Source: Winogradskyella vincentii
Lineage (GTDB): Bacteria; Bacteroidota; Bacteroidia; Flavobacteriales; Flavobacteriaceae
Length of the DNA stretch: 64,000 nucleotides
Assembly: GCF_020166345.1 (NCBI RefSeq)
Contig: NZ_JAIUJS010000010.1
Location: 1-64,000 of the forward strand
Direction of reading: 5' to 3'
Shown one piece after another: positions 34,294-42,786 of this stretch. Numbering within the stretch: position 1 is the stretch's first letter; each line of letters begins with the position of its first letter. Below the pieces are notes generated by a model that worked only from the letters and a program-made list of their open reading frames with translations, did no database searches and had not been told where the DNA came from. The translations under genes and the position numbers were made by a program.

Positions 34294-35367
34294 ATGGCTC
34301 AGTTTTATAATTTAAAAATCAAGGATATTTATAAAGAAACAGATGATTGTTCTGTTCTTACAATTGATGTTCCAGATGCATTAAAAAATGAATTTTCTTT
34401 TCATCAAGGACAGCATCTTACCTTAAAAGCAGATATTAATGGAGAAGATGTGCGAAGGTCATACTCATTATGTTCCAGCCCTGTAGAGGATAAGTGGCAG
34501 GTTGCCGTCAAGCAAATACTTGGTGGTAAGTTTTCTACCTATGTAAATGAAAGTCTAGATGCTGGTCAAAATATTGAAGTGATGGCTCCAAGTGGTACAT
34601 TTGGAGTTGATATAGATGAAGTAGCTTCAAAAAACTACTTGTTCTTTGCTGCAGGTAGTGGGATTACACCAATTATATCAATGATTAAAACCCACTTAAA
34701 AAGAGAGCCAAATTCAACTTGTAAGCTATTTTATGTAAATAAAACAGCAAAATCCATTATCTTTAAAGAAGAGCTAGAACAGTTGAGAAACACTTATTTT
34801 GGACGATTAGAGATATACTATTTTCTGACCCAAGAAAAGCGCGATATAGAGCTATTTAATGGAAGGTTTGATGATGAAAAGATGGATGTGCTGACAAAGA
34901 TTTTTATTGATATACCAGATACTAGTGAGGTATTTCTTTGCGGACCAGAAAAAATGGTCAACTATGTGAGTAACTATTTAATTGAGGCAGGCTTACCAAA
35001 AGAACTGGTTCATTTTGAGTTATTTGTTACGGGTCTCACAGAAGAAGATATTAAGCGACAAGAACGCTTGGCAAAACAAAATGTTGAAGGTGTTGAGGTA
35101 ACTATAATTGATGGTGGCAAAGAGTTTTTGTTTACCATGACTAAAGATTATGATAATATATTGGATGCTGCACTAAATGCAGGTGCTGATTTACCATTTG
35201 CTTGTAAGGGCGGTGTTTGCAGTACATGCAAGTGTGAAGTTAAAGAAGGAGATGTGGAGATGAAAATAAACTATGCTTTAGAGGAAGATGAATTAAAACA
35301 AAACTTGGTGTTAAGTTGCCAAGCAGTTCCCACTACTGAAAAGGTTGTGGTAGATTTTGATGTTTAA
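34294..35367 (+). CDS. paaE: Phenylacetyl-CoA epoxidase reductase subunit PaaE
   Basis: Passes electrons from NAD(P)H to the di-iron PaaAC epoxidase. The 357-residue protein has an FAD domain (RRSYSLCSSP), an NAD-binding domain (GSGITPIISMIK, later FLCGPEKMV) and a C-terminal plant-type [2Fe-2S] domain with CKGGVCSTC (Cys303, Cys308, Cys311) and a fourth Cys in LVLSCQAVP. All cluster ligands are present. Here paaE comes first in the operon instead of after paaD, as in E. coli. Confidence 0.94.
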   Translation: MAQFYNLKIKDIYKETDDCSVLTIDVPDALKNEFSFHQGQHLTLKADINGEDVRRSYSLCSSPVEDKWQVAVKQILGGKFSTYVNESLDAGQNIEVMAPSGTFGVDIDEVASKNYLFFAAGSGITPIISMIKTHLKREPNSTCKLFYVNKTAKSIIFKEELEQLRNTYFGRLEIYYFLTQEKRDIELFNGRFDDEKMDVLTKIFIDIPDTSEVFLCGPEKMVNYVSNYLIEAGLPKELVHFELFVTGLTEEDIKRQERLAKQNVEGVEVTIIDGGKEFLFTMTKDYDNILDAALNAGADLPFACKGGVCSTCKCEVKEGDVEMKINYALEEDELKQNLVLSCQAVPTTEKVVVDFDV

Positions 35368-35403
35368 AATTGAAGAAGAAAAATAAATAAAGACCAATTT
35401 AAA

Positions 35404-36360
35404 ATGAGTGAAGATCAAATTAAAAATTTAGAAGCTCAATTCGAAGCACGTATAGAACGTGACGAGAAAATTGAACCTAAAGATTGGATGCCAGAGAAAT
35501 ATCGGAAAACACATATTAGGCAAATTTCTCAGCATGCCCATTCTGAAATTGTTGGGATGTTACCAGAAGGTAATTGGATAACCAGAGCACCTTCTTTAAG
35601 AAGAAAAGTAGCATTATTGGCCAAGGTTCAGGATGAAGCTGGTCATGGTTTGTATTTATACAGTGCCTGCGAAACCTTAGGTGTTTCAAGAGATGAATTA
35701 TACGAGCAGTTGCATACAGGGAAGGCCAAATACTCTAGTATATTTAATTATCCTGCATTGACTTGGGCAGATATGGGTGCCATAGGCTGGTTGGTTGATG
35801 GTGCCGCTATTATTAATCAAGTGCCATTGTGCAATACATCTTTTGGGCCATATGCAAGAGCCATGATACGTGTATGTAAAGAAGAAAGTTTTCATCAGAG
35901 ACAAGGGTTTGAGATTATGCTGAAACTCGCAAATGGAACACCAGAACAAAAGGAAATGGCACAAGACGCTTTAAATCGCTGGTGGTGGCCAAGTTTAATG
36001 ATGTTAGGACCTACAGATGACAAATCTGTACATACGGCACAATCCATGAAATGGAAATTAAAACGTAAAACTAATGACGAATTACGTCAGCAGTTTATTG
36101 ATCAAACTGTGCCGCAAGCTGATGTTTTAGGTTTAACAATTCCAGACCCTGATTTAAAATGGAATGAAGACAGAAAGAGTTATGACTTTGGGGAAATTGA
36201 TTGGGATGAATTTTGGCAGGTTGTTAAGGGACATGGTCCTATGAATAAGGAAAGAATGAAAGCACGTGTTGGTGCATGGGAGCGCGGAAAATGGGTTAGA
36301 GATGCGGCAATGGCCTATGCGGAAAAGAAACAAGCAAGAAAAGAAAAACAAGCAGTTTAA
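35404..36360 (+). CDS. paaA: Phenylacetyl-CoA epoxidase catalytic subunit PaaA
   Basis: Di-iron oxygenase subunit that forms the ring 1,2-epoxide of phenylacetyl-CoA. The 318-residue ferritin-like protein has the iron motifs [10 protein letters not shown] (Glu and His) and [12 protein letters not shown] (Glu and His), with [16 protein letters not shown] as in E. coli Paa[12 protein letters not shown] and the C-terminal WKLK/EFWQVV segments also fit. 36 bases after paaE. Confidence 0.97.
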   Translation: MSEDQIKNLEAQFEARIERDEKIEPKDWMPEKYRKTHIRQISQHAHSEIVGMLPEGNWITRAPSLRRKVALLAKVQDEAGHGLYLYSACETLGVSRDELYEQLHTGKAKYSSIFNYPALTWADMGAIGWLVDGAAIINQVPLCNTSFGPYARAMIRVCKEESFHQRQGFEIMLKLANGTPEQKEMAQDALNRWWWPSLMMLGPTDDKSVHTAQSMKWKLKRKTNDELRQQFIDQTVPQADVLGLTIPDPDLKWNEDRKSYDFGEIDWDEFWQVVKGHGPMNKERMKARVGAWERGKWVRDAAMAYAEKKQARKEKQAV

Positions 36361-36372
36361 AAAATTAAAACT

Positions 36373-36660
36373 ATGTCAACAAAAAACTGGCCACTTTGGG
36401 AAATATTCGTAAGAAGTAAAAACGGATTAGAGCACAGGCACTTTGGTAGCTTGCATGCTGCAGATGCAGATATGGCATTGGAAAATGCTAGAGATGTTTA
36501 TACAAGACGTAATGAAGGTGTAAGTATTTGGGTGGTAGAATCTAAACATATTACTGCTTCCAATCCAGAAAATAATGGAGAATTATTTGAACCAGCACAA
36601 GATAAAGTATATAGACATCCTACTTTTTATGATGTTCCAGATGAAGTAAAACACATGTAA
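36373..36660 (+). CDS. paaB: Phenylacetyl-CoA epoxidase subunit PaaB
   Basis: A 95-residue small subunit that bridges PaaAC dimers. Signatures are WPLWEIFVRSKNGLEHRHFGSLHA and ALENARDVYTRR with EGVSIWVVES. Length is normal. Its stop shares a base with the paaC start (TAATG). Confidence 0.96.
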   Translation: MSTKNWPLWEIFVRSKNGLEHRHFGSLHAADADMALENARDVYTRRNEGVSIWVVESKHITASNPENNGELFEPAQDKVYRHPTFYDVPDEVKHM

Positions 36661-37415
36661 TGAAAAACGAGAATTTATATAATTATATACTTGGTATTGC
36701 TGATAATTCATTGATCTTAGGCCAACGGCTTGGAGAGTTAACAGGTCATGGACCAAATTTAGAAACAGATATTGCATGCACAAATATTTCGTTGGACTTA
36801 TTTGGACAGGTAAGAAGTTATTTTCAGTATGCAAGTAAAGTAGCAGGCGATGGAAGATCAGAAGATGATATTGCCATGCTCAGAAAAGAAAGAGATTATA
36901 AAAATGTGCTATTGGTAGAGCAACCTAATACCAACTTTGCTTATACAATTGCAAGGCAATTTTTATTCGATGCGTATCATTTGGTATTTCTAAGAGAATT
37001 GCAAAAAAGTTCAGATTTAACTTTAGCAGCTATAGCTAATAAGTGCATCAAGGAGGTAAGTTATCATGAGCGTTTCTCATCAGATTGGGTAAGGCGCTTA
37101 GGTGGTGGTACTGAAGAAAGTAAATCGAAAATGCAAGAAGCGATTGCAGATTTGTGGGTTTATACAGATGAGTTATTTCATCAAACCGTAGCAGATAAGG
37201 CAATGGTGGCTGAAGGAATTGGTGTTGACGTTACAAAGCTAAAGGAAGAATACTATAATTATGTAGCTGGAGTATTAGAAGAATCAACTTTAGAAGTTCC
37301 TGATATCAAATTCTTCCAAAAAGGTGGTAAACAAGGAATTCATACTGAACATTTAGGATATATATTGGCAGAATTACAATATATGCAACGTGCATACCCA
37401 AATATGGAATGGTAA
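36660..37415 (+). CDS. paaC: Phenylacetyl-CoA epoxidase structural subunit PaaC
   Basis: 251-residue ferritin-like partner of PaaA. It contains LGQRLGELTGHGPNLETDIA, ISLDLFGQVRSYFQYA, LLVEQPNTNFAYTIARQF and KEVSYHERFSSDWVRRLG, which are typical of PaaC. The iron site is incomplete in this subunit in known structures; it serves as a structural mimic that stabilises PaaA. Confidence 0.96.
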   Translation: MKNENLYNYILGIADNSLILGQRLGELTGHGPNLETDIACTNISLDLFGQVRSYFQYASKVAGDGRSEDDIAMLRKERDYKNVLLVEQPNTNFAYTIARQFLFDAYHLVFLRELQKSSDLTLAAIANKCIKEVSYHERFSSDWVRRLGGGTEESKSKMQEAIADLWVYTDELFHQTVADKAMVAEGIGVDVTKLKEEYYNYVAGVLEESTLEVPDIKFFQKGGKQGIHTEHLGYILAELQYMQRAYPNMEW

Positions 37416-37416
37416 A

Positions 37417-37917
37417 ATGACAACCACAGAACAAAACATTGATAATTCTTTGATAGCAATTCTAGAACAGGTGTCAGATCCTGAAATTCCGGTTTTGTCA
37501 ATTATGGATATGGGTGTTGTGCGTTCTGCCGTGTTTGAAGATGGTATTGTAAAGGTAGAAATAACACCCACTTATAGTGGTTGTCCAGCGATGGATGTCA
37601 TTGGAGATGATATAAAAAAAGCTTTAGAAGAGGCTGGGTACAAATCAGAGATCGATTTAATTTTGCATCCTGCTTGGACAACAGATTGGATTACGCCGCG
37701 AGGAAGAAAAGCACTGGAAGATTATGGTATTGCAGCACCACTTGAGGCAGAAGCAGATAAGGACGTCTTGTTGCATGGTAAGAAAATTGTAAAATGCACT
37801 AACTGTGGTTCTCAAAATACACGATTAGTAAGTCAGTTTGGTTCAACTGCTTGCAAAGCCCAATTCCAATGTGAAGACTGCCAAGAACCATTTGATTATT
37901 TTAAATGTTTAAAGTAA
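37417..37917 (+). CDS. paaD: PaaD, iron-sulfur/assembly protein of the epoxidase
   Basis: 166 residues from the ATG directly after paaC. The N-terminal part is a DUF59/MIP18-type domain (DPEIPVLSIMDMGVVRSA, TPTYSGCPAMDVI), and the C-terminal part holds four cysteines in CTNCGSQNTRL and QCEDCQEPF, as in PaaD, with another Cys in between. It is thought to mature the epoxidase di-iron or [2Fe-2S] centres. A frame beginning at 37390 exists, but its start overlaps paaC by 26 bases and adds no conserved residues. Confidence 0.95.
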   Translation: MTTTEQNIDNSLIAILEQVSDPEIPVLSIMDMGVVRSAVFEDGIVKVEITPTYSGCPAMDVIGDDIKKALEEAGYKSEIDLILHPAWTTDWITPRGRKALEDYGIAAPLEAEADKDVLLHGKKIVKCTNCGSQNTRLVSQFGSTACKAQFQCEDCQEPFDYFKCLK

Positions 37918-38282
37918 TGTTAGGATTAAGAACAACAGCTTATATAGTTAAAGATTTAGCCCAAGCAAAAGCATGGTATACCAAAGCTTTTAAAACTGAG
38001 CCCTATTTCGATGAATCTTTTTATGTAGGATTTAATATCCAAGGATATGAATTAGGGCTAATGCCAGAGGGAAATGAAACCAATTTGAAAGGAGAAAATG
38101 TGTTATCTTATTGGGGTGTTGAAGATATCCAAAAAGAGTTCGAAAGATTAATAGAATTAGGTGCTACCATTCATGAGAAACCAACAAATGTTGGTGGTGA
38201 GCTAATGGTTTGTTCTGTTAAAGACCCTTGGAGCAATATTATAGGATTAATATATAATCCATATTTTAAATTACCTGAATAG
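37917..38282 (+). CDS. VOC-superfamily (glyoxalase-like) protein in the paa operon
   Basis: 121 residues from the ATG that overlaps the paaD stop (TAATG); an ATG four codons upstream is possible. It shows the vicinal oxygen chelate pattern: TAYIVKDLAQAKAWYTKAF at the start, YELGLMP and VKDPWSNIIGLIYNP at the end, with a conserved Glu/Gly segment. The usual His metal ligand in the first strand is not obvious. Its role in phenylacetate breakdown is unknown; a protective or isomerase function is possible. Confidence 0.8.
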   Translation: MLGLRTTAYIVKDLAQAKAWYTKAFKTEPYFDESFYVGFNIQGYELGLMPEGNETNLKGENVLSYWGVEDIQKEFERLIELGATIHEKPTNVGGELMVCSVKDPWSNIIGLIYNPYFKLPE

Positions 38283-38283
38283 T

Positions 38284-39066
38284 ATGAATGACTCAATTTT
38301 ATTGACAATAGAGAATAAAGTAGCACAAATAAATCTAAATAGGCCAGAGGTTTTCAATAGCTTTAATCGTGAGATGGCTTTGAGTCTCCAAGGAATTCTA
38401 GATGATTGCGATTCTAATCCAGATGTTAGGGCAATAGTTCTTACTGGAAATGGTAAAGCGTTTTGTGCGGGTCAAGATTTAAAAGAAGTGACTGATCCAG
38501 CACTTAATCCTGGATTTAAAAAAATCTTAGAGGAACATTATAATCCAATAATAACTAGAATACGATCAATTAAAAAACCAATTATTGGAGCTGTAAATGG
38601 AGTTGCCGCAGGTGCTGGAGCTAATATTGCCTTGGCATGTGATATTGTTGTAGCACACGAAAAGGTTAGTTTTATTCAAGCATTTAGTTTAATTGGATTG
38701 GTTCCTGATAGTGCAGGAACTTACTTTTTGCCACGATTAATTGGGTTTCAAAAAGCCCAAGCTTTAGCAATGTTGGGTGACAAGATTTCTGCTGAAGAAG
38801 CGGAAAGAATGGGAATGATATATAAATCTGTTCCATTAGAGGCTTTTGACGAAACCATAAATCAATTAGCGAATAAAGTTTCTAATATGCCAACTAAGGC
38901 GCTAGGTCTTATCAAAGAATTATTTAATCAATCAATGACCAATTCTTTAGAGGTTCAATTGGCATTAGAGTCCAAATTACAAATAGAAGCAGCTAGTAGT
39001 AATGATTATGCTGAGGGTGTCGCTGCATTTATCGAAAAGCGAAAGCCAAATTTCAAAGGAAATTAG
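38284..39066 (+). CDS. paaG: 1,2-epoxyphenylacetyl-CoA isomerase
   Basis: A crotonase-fold enzyme of 260 residues that converts the ring epoxide to oxepin-CoA. The oxyanion-hole motifs FCAGQDLKEV and GVAAGAGANIA are present. The segment SLIGLVPDSAGTYFLPRLIG carries the catalytic Asp at the place that distinguishes PaaG from ordinary enoyl-CoA hydratases, which have Glu there. One base after the VOC gene. Confidence 0.9.
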   Translation: MNDSILLTIENKVAQINLNRPEVFNSFNREMALSLQGILDDCDSNPDVRAIVLTGNGKAFCAGQDLKEVTDPALNPGFKKILEEHYNPIITRIRSIKKPIIGAVNGVAAGAGANIALACDIVVAHEKVSFIQAFSLIGLVPDSAGTYFLPRLIGFQKAQALAMLGDKISAEEAERMGMIYKSVPLEAFDETINQLANKVSNMPTKALGLIKELFNQSMTNSLEVQLALESKLQIEAASSNDYAEGVAAFIEKRKPNFKGN

Positions 39067-40002
39067 TTGGATAAAGAAACACTCATAGAAGTTCATAATA
39101 GAATAAAACCCTTTATTCATAAAACGCCTGTTTTAAGTTCTGGTTTAATAAATGAAATGGTTAGTGCTGATATTGTTTTTAAATGTGAGAACTTTCAAAA
39201 AATGGGAGCGTTTAAAATGCGAGGTGCAGCAAATGCCATTCTATCACTTTCAGAGGAAGAAAGGGAAAGAGGTGTGGTAACACATTCCTCAGGCAATTTT
39301 GCACAAGCAGTTTCTTTAGCAGCTCAAAAGTTAAATGTTAAGGCCTATATAGTAATGCCTGAGAATGCACCTCAAGTAAAGAAAAATGGAGTAAGGACAT
39401 ATCACGGTGAAATCATTGAATGTGAATCAACACCAGAAGCTAGGGAAACTACTGCAAAAAAAATTAAAGAGTTAAAAGGAGCTTCTTTTTTGCATCCTTC
39501 AAATCAAGATGAGGTGATTTATGGTAATAGTACTGCTGCGATAGAACTATTGGAAGAGTTTCCTAATTTAGATGTAATTTTAACTCCAATTGGTGGAGGA
39601 GGATTAATTGCTGGTACAGCTTTGGCTGCGCATTATTTTTCAAAAAATTGTAGAGTAATAGGTGGAGAGCCAATGGAAGCAGATGATGCATATCGCTCTT
39701 TGATCTCTGGTAAAATAGAAACAAATAATAGCTTTCATACAGTTGCTGATGGACTAAGAACGCATTTAGGTGATCGTAATTTTCCTATAATTCAAAAATA
39801 TGTGGAGAAGATTATCCGCGTCGAGGAGAGTGAAATTGTTGATGCAATGCGAATCATTTGGGAACGGATGAAAATAATAATCGAGCCTTCTTGTGCAGTA
39901 CCGTTTGCAGCTGTATTAAAAAACAAAGAAGAATTTAAGAATAAAAAAGTCGGTATAATTTTATCTGGCGGTAATGTAGATGTAAAAAATCTACCTTTTT
40001 AA
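39067..40002 (+). CDS. Serine/threonine dehydratase-like PLP enzyme (TTG start)
   Basis: 311 residues. The frame starts with TTG immediately after the paaG stop; the next ATG would delete the first strand of the fold. The PLP lysine lies in MGAFKMRGAANAI, the substrate loop is SSGNFAQAVSLAA, and the phosphate-binding loop is GGGGLIAGTA. The pattern is that of serine racemase / threonine dehydratase, without a C-terminal ACT regulatory domain. It has no known step in phenylacetate degradation. Its tight fit between paaG and paaH says that it is co-transcribed. Confidence 0.87.
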   Translation: MDKETLIEVHNRIKPFIHKTPVLSSGLINEMVSADIVFKCENFQKMGAFKMRGAANAILSLSEEERERGVVTHSSGNFAQAVSLAAQKLNVKAYIVMPENAPQVKKNGVRTYHGEIIECESTPEARETTAKKIKELKGASFLHPSNQDEVIYGNSTAAIELLEEFPNLDVILTPIGGGGLIAGTALAAHYFSKNCRVIGGEPMEADDAYRSLISGKIETNNSFHTVADGLRTHLGDRNFPIIQKYVEKIIRVEESEIVDAMRIIWERMKIIIEPSCAVPFAAVLKNKEEFKNKKVGIILSGGNVDVKNLPF

Positions 40003-40011
40003 AATATTAGA

Positions 40012-41166
40012 ATGAACGTAGGAATTATAGGTTCTGGAACCATGGGAAGTGGTATTGCACAAGTTGCTGCCACGGCAGGATGTTCAGTAAAATTATATGA
40101 CACCAATATTGATGCACTGCATAAGGCTGAAAATACTTTGGATAAGATACTGTCTCGACTTATTGAGAAAGGTAGAATTGATAGTGCAGAAAAATCAAGA
40201 ATCCAATCTAATATAGACTATGTCAATAGTTTACATGAACTAGGGAATTCTAATTTAACTATTGAAGCCATAGTTGAAGATTTAGATATAAAGAAAAAGG
40301 TATTTGAGCATCTCGAAACCTATGTTTCAGAGGATTGTATTATAGCCTCAAATACATCGAGCTTATCAATTGCATCAATTGCCTCTGCTTTGAAAAAACC
40401 AGAACGATGTATAGGTATTCATTTTTTTAATCCTGCACCGTTAATGAAGTTGGTTGAGGTTGTTCCTGCCATACAGACATCTGAAGAAGTGCTCTCCAAG
40501 TCTGTGGATGTAATCACAAATTGGAAAAAGACGGTAGCAGTAGCTAAAGATACACCTGGATTTATTGTTAACAGAGTGGCAAGGCCATTCTATGGTGAAG
40601 CACTTAGAATATATGAAGAAGGTATTGCTGATTTTGCAACTATCGATTGGAGTTTAAAGACAATTGGTGGATTTAGAATGGGACCTTTTGAATTGATGGA
40701 TTTCATTGGAAACGATGTTAATTATGCAGTTACAGAATCTGTGTTTACAGCCTTTTACTTTGATTCAAGATATAAACCGTCATTTACCCAAAAACGTCTT
40801 GCTGAAGCTGGATATTTAGGTAGGAAATCTGGTAAAGGTTATTACGATTATTCAGAAGGGACTGCTAAACCTAATCCAATAGAAGATAAGACACTTGGTG
40901 ATAAAATATTCAATCGTGTTCTAGTAATGCTTATTAATGAAGCGGTAGATGCTTTATTTTTAAATATTGCTTCTGCAGAAGATATTGATAATGCCATGAC
41001 TAAGGGTGTTAATTATCCCAAAGGGTTGTTAGCTTGGGCAGACGAGATAGGAATTGAAAATTGCGTTACTACTTTAGATAGACTTTATGATGAGTATCAC
41101 GAAGACAGATATCGCTGTAGTCCATTATTAAGGAAAATGCTTAGAGATAAAAAGACATTCTATTAA
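40012..41166 (+). CDS. paaH: 3-hydroxyadipyl-CoA dehydrogenase
   Basis: Oxidises 3-hydroxyadipyl-CoA in the lower phenylacetate pathway. The 384-residue protein begins with the NAD motif GIIGSGTMGSGIAQVAA, continues with IIASNTSSLSI, RCIGIHFFNPAP and KDTPGFIVNRVARP (catalytic His, Glu and Asn region), and has a second C-terminal 3HCDH domain (GLLAWADEIG near the end). It is shorter than E. coli PaaH (475) because of a shorter C-terminal region. Confidence 0.92.
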   Translation: MNVGIIGSGTMGSGIAQVAATAGCSVKLYDTNIDALHKAENTLDKILSRLIEKGRIDSAEKSRIQSNIDYVNSLHELGNSNLTIEAIVEDLDIKKKVFEHLETYVSEDCIIASNTSSLSIASIASALKKPERCIGIHFFNPAPLMKLVEVVPAIQTSEEVLSKSVDVITNWKKTVAVAKDTPGFIVNRVARPFYGEALRIYEEGIADFATIDWSLKTIGGFRMGPFELMDFIGNDVNYAVTESVFTAFYFDSRYKPSFTQKRLAEAGYLGRKSGKGYYDYSEGTAKPNPIEDKTLGDKIFNRVLVMLINEAVDALFLNIASAEDIDNAMTKGVNYPKGLLAWADEIGIENCVTTLDRLYDEYHEDRYRCSPLLRKMLRDKKTFY

Positions 41167-41573
41167 TGAAGGGTGAGGCAATTCCATATAAAATGTTGAG
41201 TCAAGATGCTTTTAGCCAATGGTTGGGTATAGAAATCTTAGAGTGTGAGGTTGGTCGTTGCAAATTAGGAATGACCATTAGAAAGGATATGATTAATAGT
41301 ATGAATAAAGCTCATGGCGGCATAAGCTATTCTTTAGCAGATGCGGCATTTGGATTTGCGGCTAATACACATGGAAAATATGCGGTTTCAATTGAGACTA
41401 GTATAAATCATATTGAAGCTGTAAATGAAGGAGATTACTTGGTTGCAGAATCCGTAATTGAAAAGGTGAAGAATAAGCTTGGATTCAATGTTATTGAGGT
41501 TAAACGCGAGGAAGAATTAGTTGCGTTATTTAAAGGTATAGTATATAGAACCCAAAAAGATTGGGAAGATTAA
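41166..41573 (+). CDS. paaI: Hydroxyphenylacetyl-CoA thioesterase PaaI
   Basis: A 135-residue hotdog-fold thioesterase. The catalytic region is MNKAHGGISYSLADAAFGFAAN (His-Gly-Gly and Asp), followed by VSIETSINHIEAV. PaaI releases CoA from dead-end intermediates and protects the CoA pool. It starts on the last base of the paaH stop (TAATG). Confidence 0.93.
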   Translation: MKGEAIPYKMLSQDAFSQWLGIEILECEVGRCKLGMTIRKDMINSMNKAHGGISYSLADAAFGFAANTHGKYAVSIETSINHIEAVNEGDYLVAESVIEKVKNKLGFNVIEVKREEELVALFKGIVYRTQKDWED

Positions 41574-41576
41574 AAT

Positions 41577-42785
41577 ATGAAGGAAGCATATATTATAGAT
41601 GGTGTACGTACACCTATAGGAAGTTATAAAGGCACATTGTCTGCTGTTCGTACAGATGATATGGCAGCTTTAGTAATTTCAGAAGTTGTTAAACGAAATC
41701 CTAATATCCCAAAAGAGGCTTACGATGACGTTATTATGGGTTGTGCCAACCAAGCGGGAGAAGACAACCGCAATGTTGCTCGAATGGCATCACTTTTAGC
41801 AGGTTTACCATATACGGTTCCAGGGGAAACGGTAAACAGATTATGTAGCTCAGGATTATCAGCAATTATACATGCAAATCGTGCTATTAAGTCTGGTGAT
41901 GGAGATGTGTTTATTTCTGGAGGAGTTGAAAACATGACAAGGGGACCTTATGTCATTGCCAAACCATCTACAGCTTTTGGAGGTGACTCTAAAATGTATG
42001 ATTCAACTTTTGGGTGGCGTTTTATAAACCCCAAAATGCACCAAATGTATGGTACAGATGGAATGGGTATGACTGCAGAGAATTTAGTAGAGAAGTATAA
42101 TATTTCTAGAGAGGACCAAGATAAGTTTGCGTTTTGGAGCCAGATGAAAGCTTCAAAGGCTCAAGAAAATGGCCGATTGGCGAAAGAAATAATAACTGTT
42201 GAAATTCCACAGCGTAAAAAGGATCCTATCCTATTCTCAAAAGATGAATTTGTAAAACCGAATACCTCAATAGAAGTTTTAGGGAAATTGCGATCTGCTT
42301 TTAAGAAAGAAGGTGGAAGTGTTACTGCTGGTAATTCATCAGGATTAAATGATGGTGCGGCTGCAACAATAGTTGCATCAGAAGAAGCAATAAAGAAATA
42401 TAATCTTAAGCCGCTAGCGAGAATTGTGAGTTCGGCTGTTGTTGGTGTTGAGCCTAGAATTATGGGTATAGGCCCTGTTGAAGCGTCAAATAAGGCATTA
42501 GACAAAGCGGGATTAACAATGGATGATATAGATGTAATTGAGCTTAATGAGGCCTTCGCGGCACAGGCATTGGCTTGTACAAGAGCTTGGGGTTTAAAAG
42601 ACAATGATCCTAGAATAAACCCAAATGGTGGATCTATAGCTATAGGACATCCATTGGGTGTAACAGGAACAAGAATAGCATATTCTGCTGCTTTAGAGCT
42701 ACATGAGCAACAAAAGAAGTTTGCCTTAGTAACAATGTGTATTGGTGTTGGCCAAGGCTATGCTGCAATTTTAGAACGTGTTTAA
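41577..42785 (+). CDS. paaJ: 3-oxoadipyl-CoA/3-oxo-5,6-dehydrosuberyl-CoA thiolase
   Basis: Cleaves the beta-ketoacyl-CoA intermediates of the pathway to acetyl-CoA and succinyl-CoA. The 402-residue thiolase has the nucleophile Cys in RLCSSGLSAI (about 88), the GHPLGVTG motif with catalytic His and the second Cys in TMCIGVGQGYA. Start ADAYIIDGVRTPIG-like (EAYIIDGVRTPIG) is family-typical. Confidence 0.93.
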   Translation: MKEAYIIDGVRTPIGSYKGTLSAVRTDDMAALVISEVVKRNPNIPKEAYDDVIMGCANQAGEDNRNVARMASLLAGLPYTVPGETVNRLCSSGLSAIIHANRAIKSGDGDVFISGGVENMTRGPYVIAKPSTAFGGDSKMYDSTFGWRFINPKMHQMYGTDGMGMTAENLVEKYNISREDQDKFAFWSQMKASKAQENGRLAKEIITVEIPQRKKDPILFSKDEFVKPNTSIEVLGKLRSAFKKEGGSVTAGNSSGLNDGAAATIVASEEAIKKYNLKPLARIVSSAVVGVEPRIMGIGPVEASNKALDKAGLTMDDIDVIELNEAFAAQALACTRAWGLKDNDPRINPNGGSIAIGHPLGVTGTRIAYSAALELHEQQKKFALVTMCIGVGQGYAAILERV

Positions 42786-42786
42786 A

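Noticed and set aside
42161-42604. 147-codon open frame on the minus strand
   Set aside because: Antisense shadow of paaJ, whose thiolase motifs are complete.
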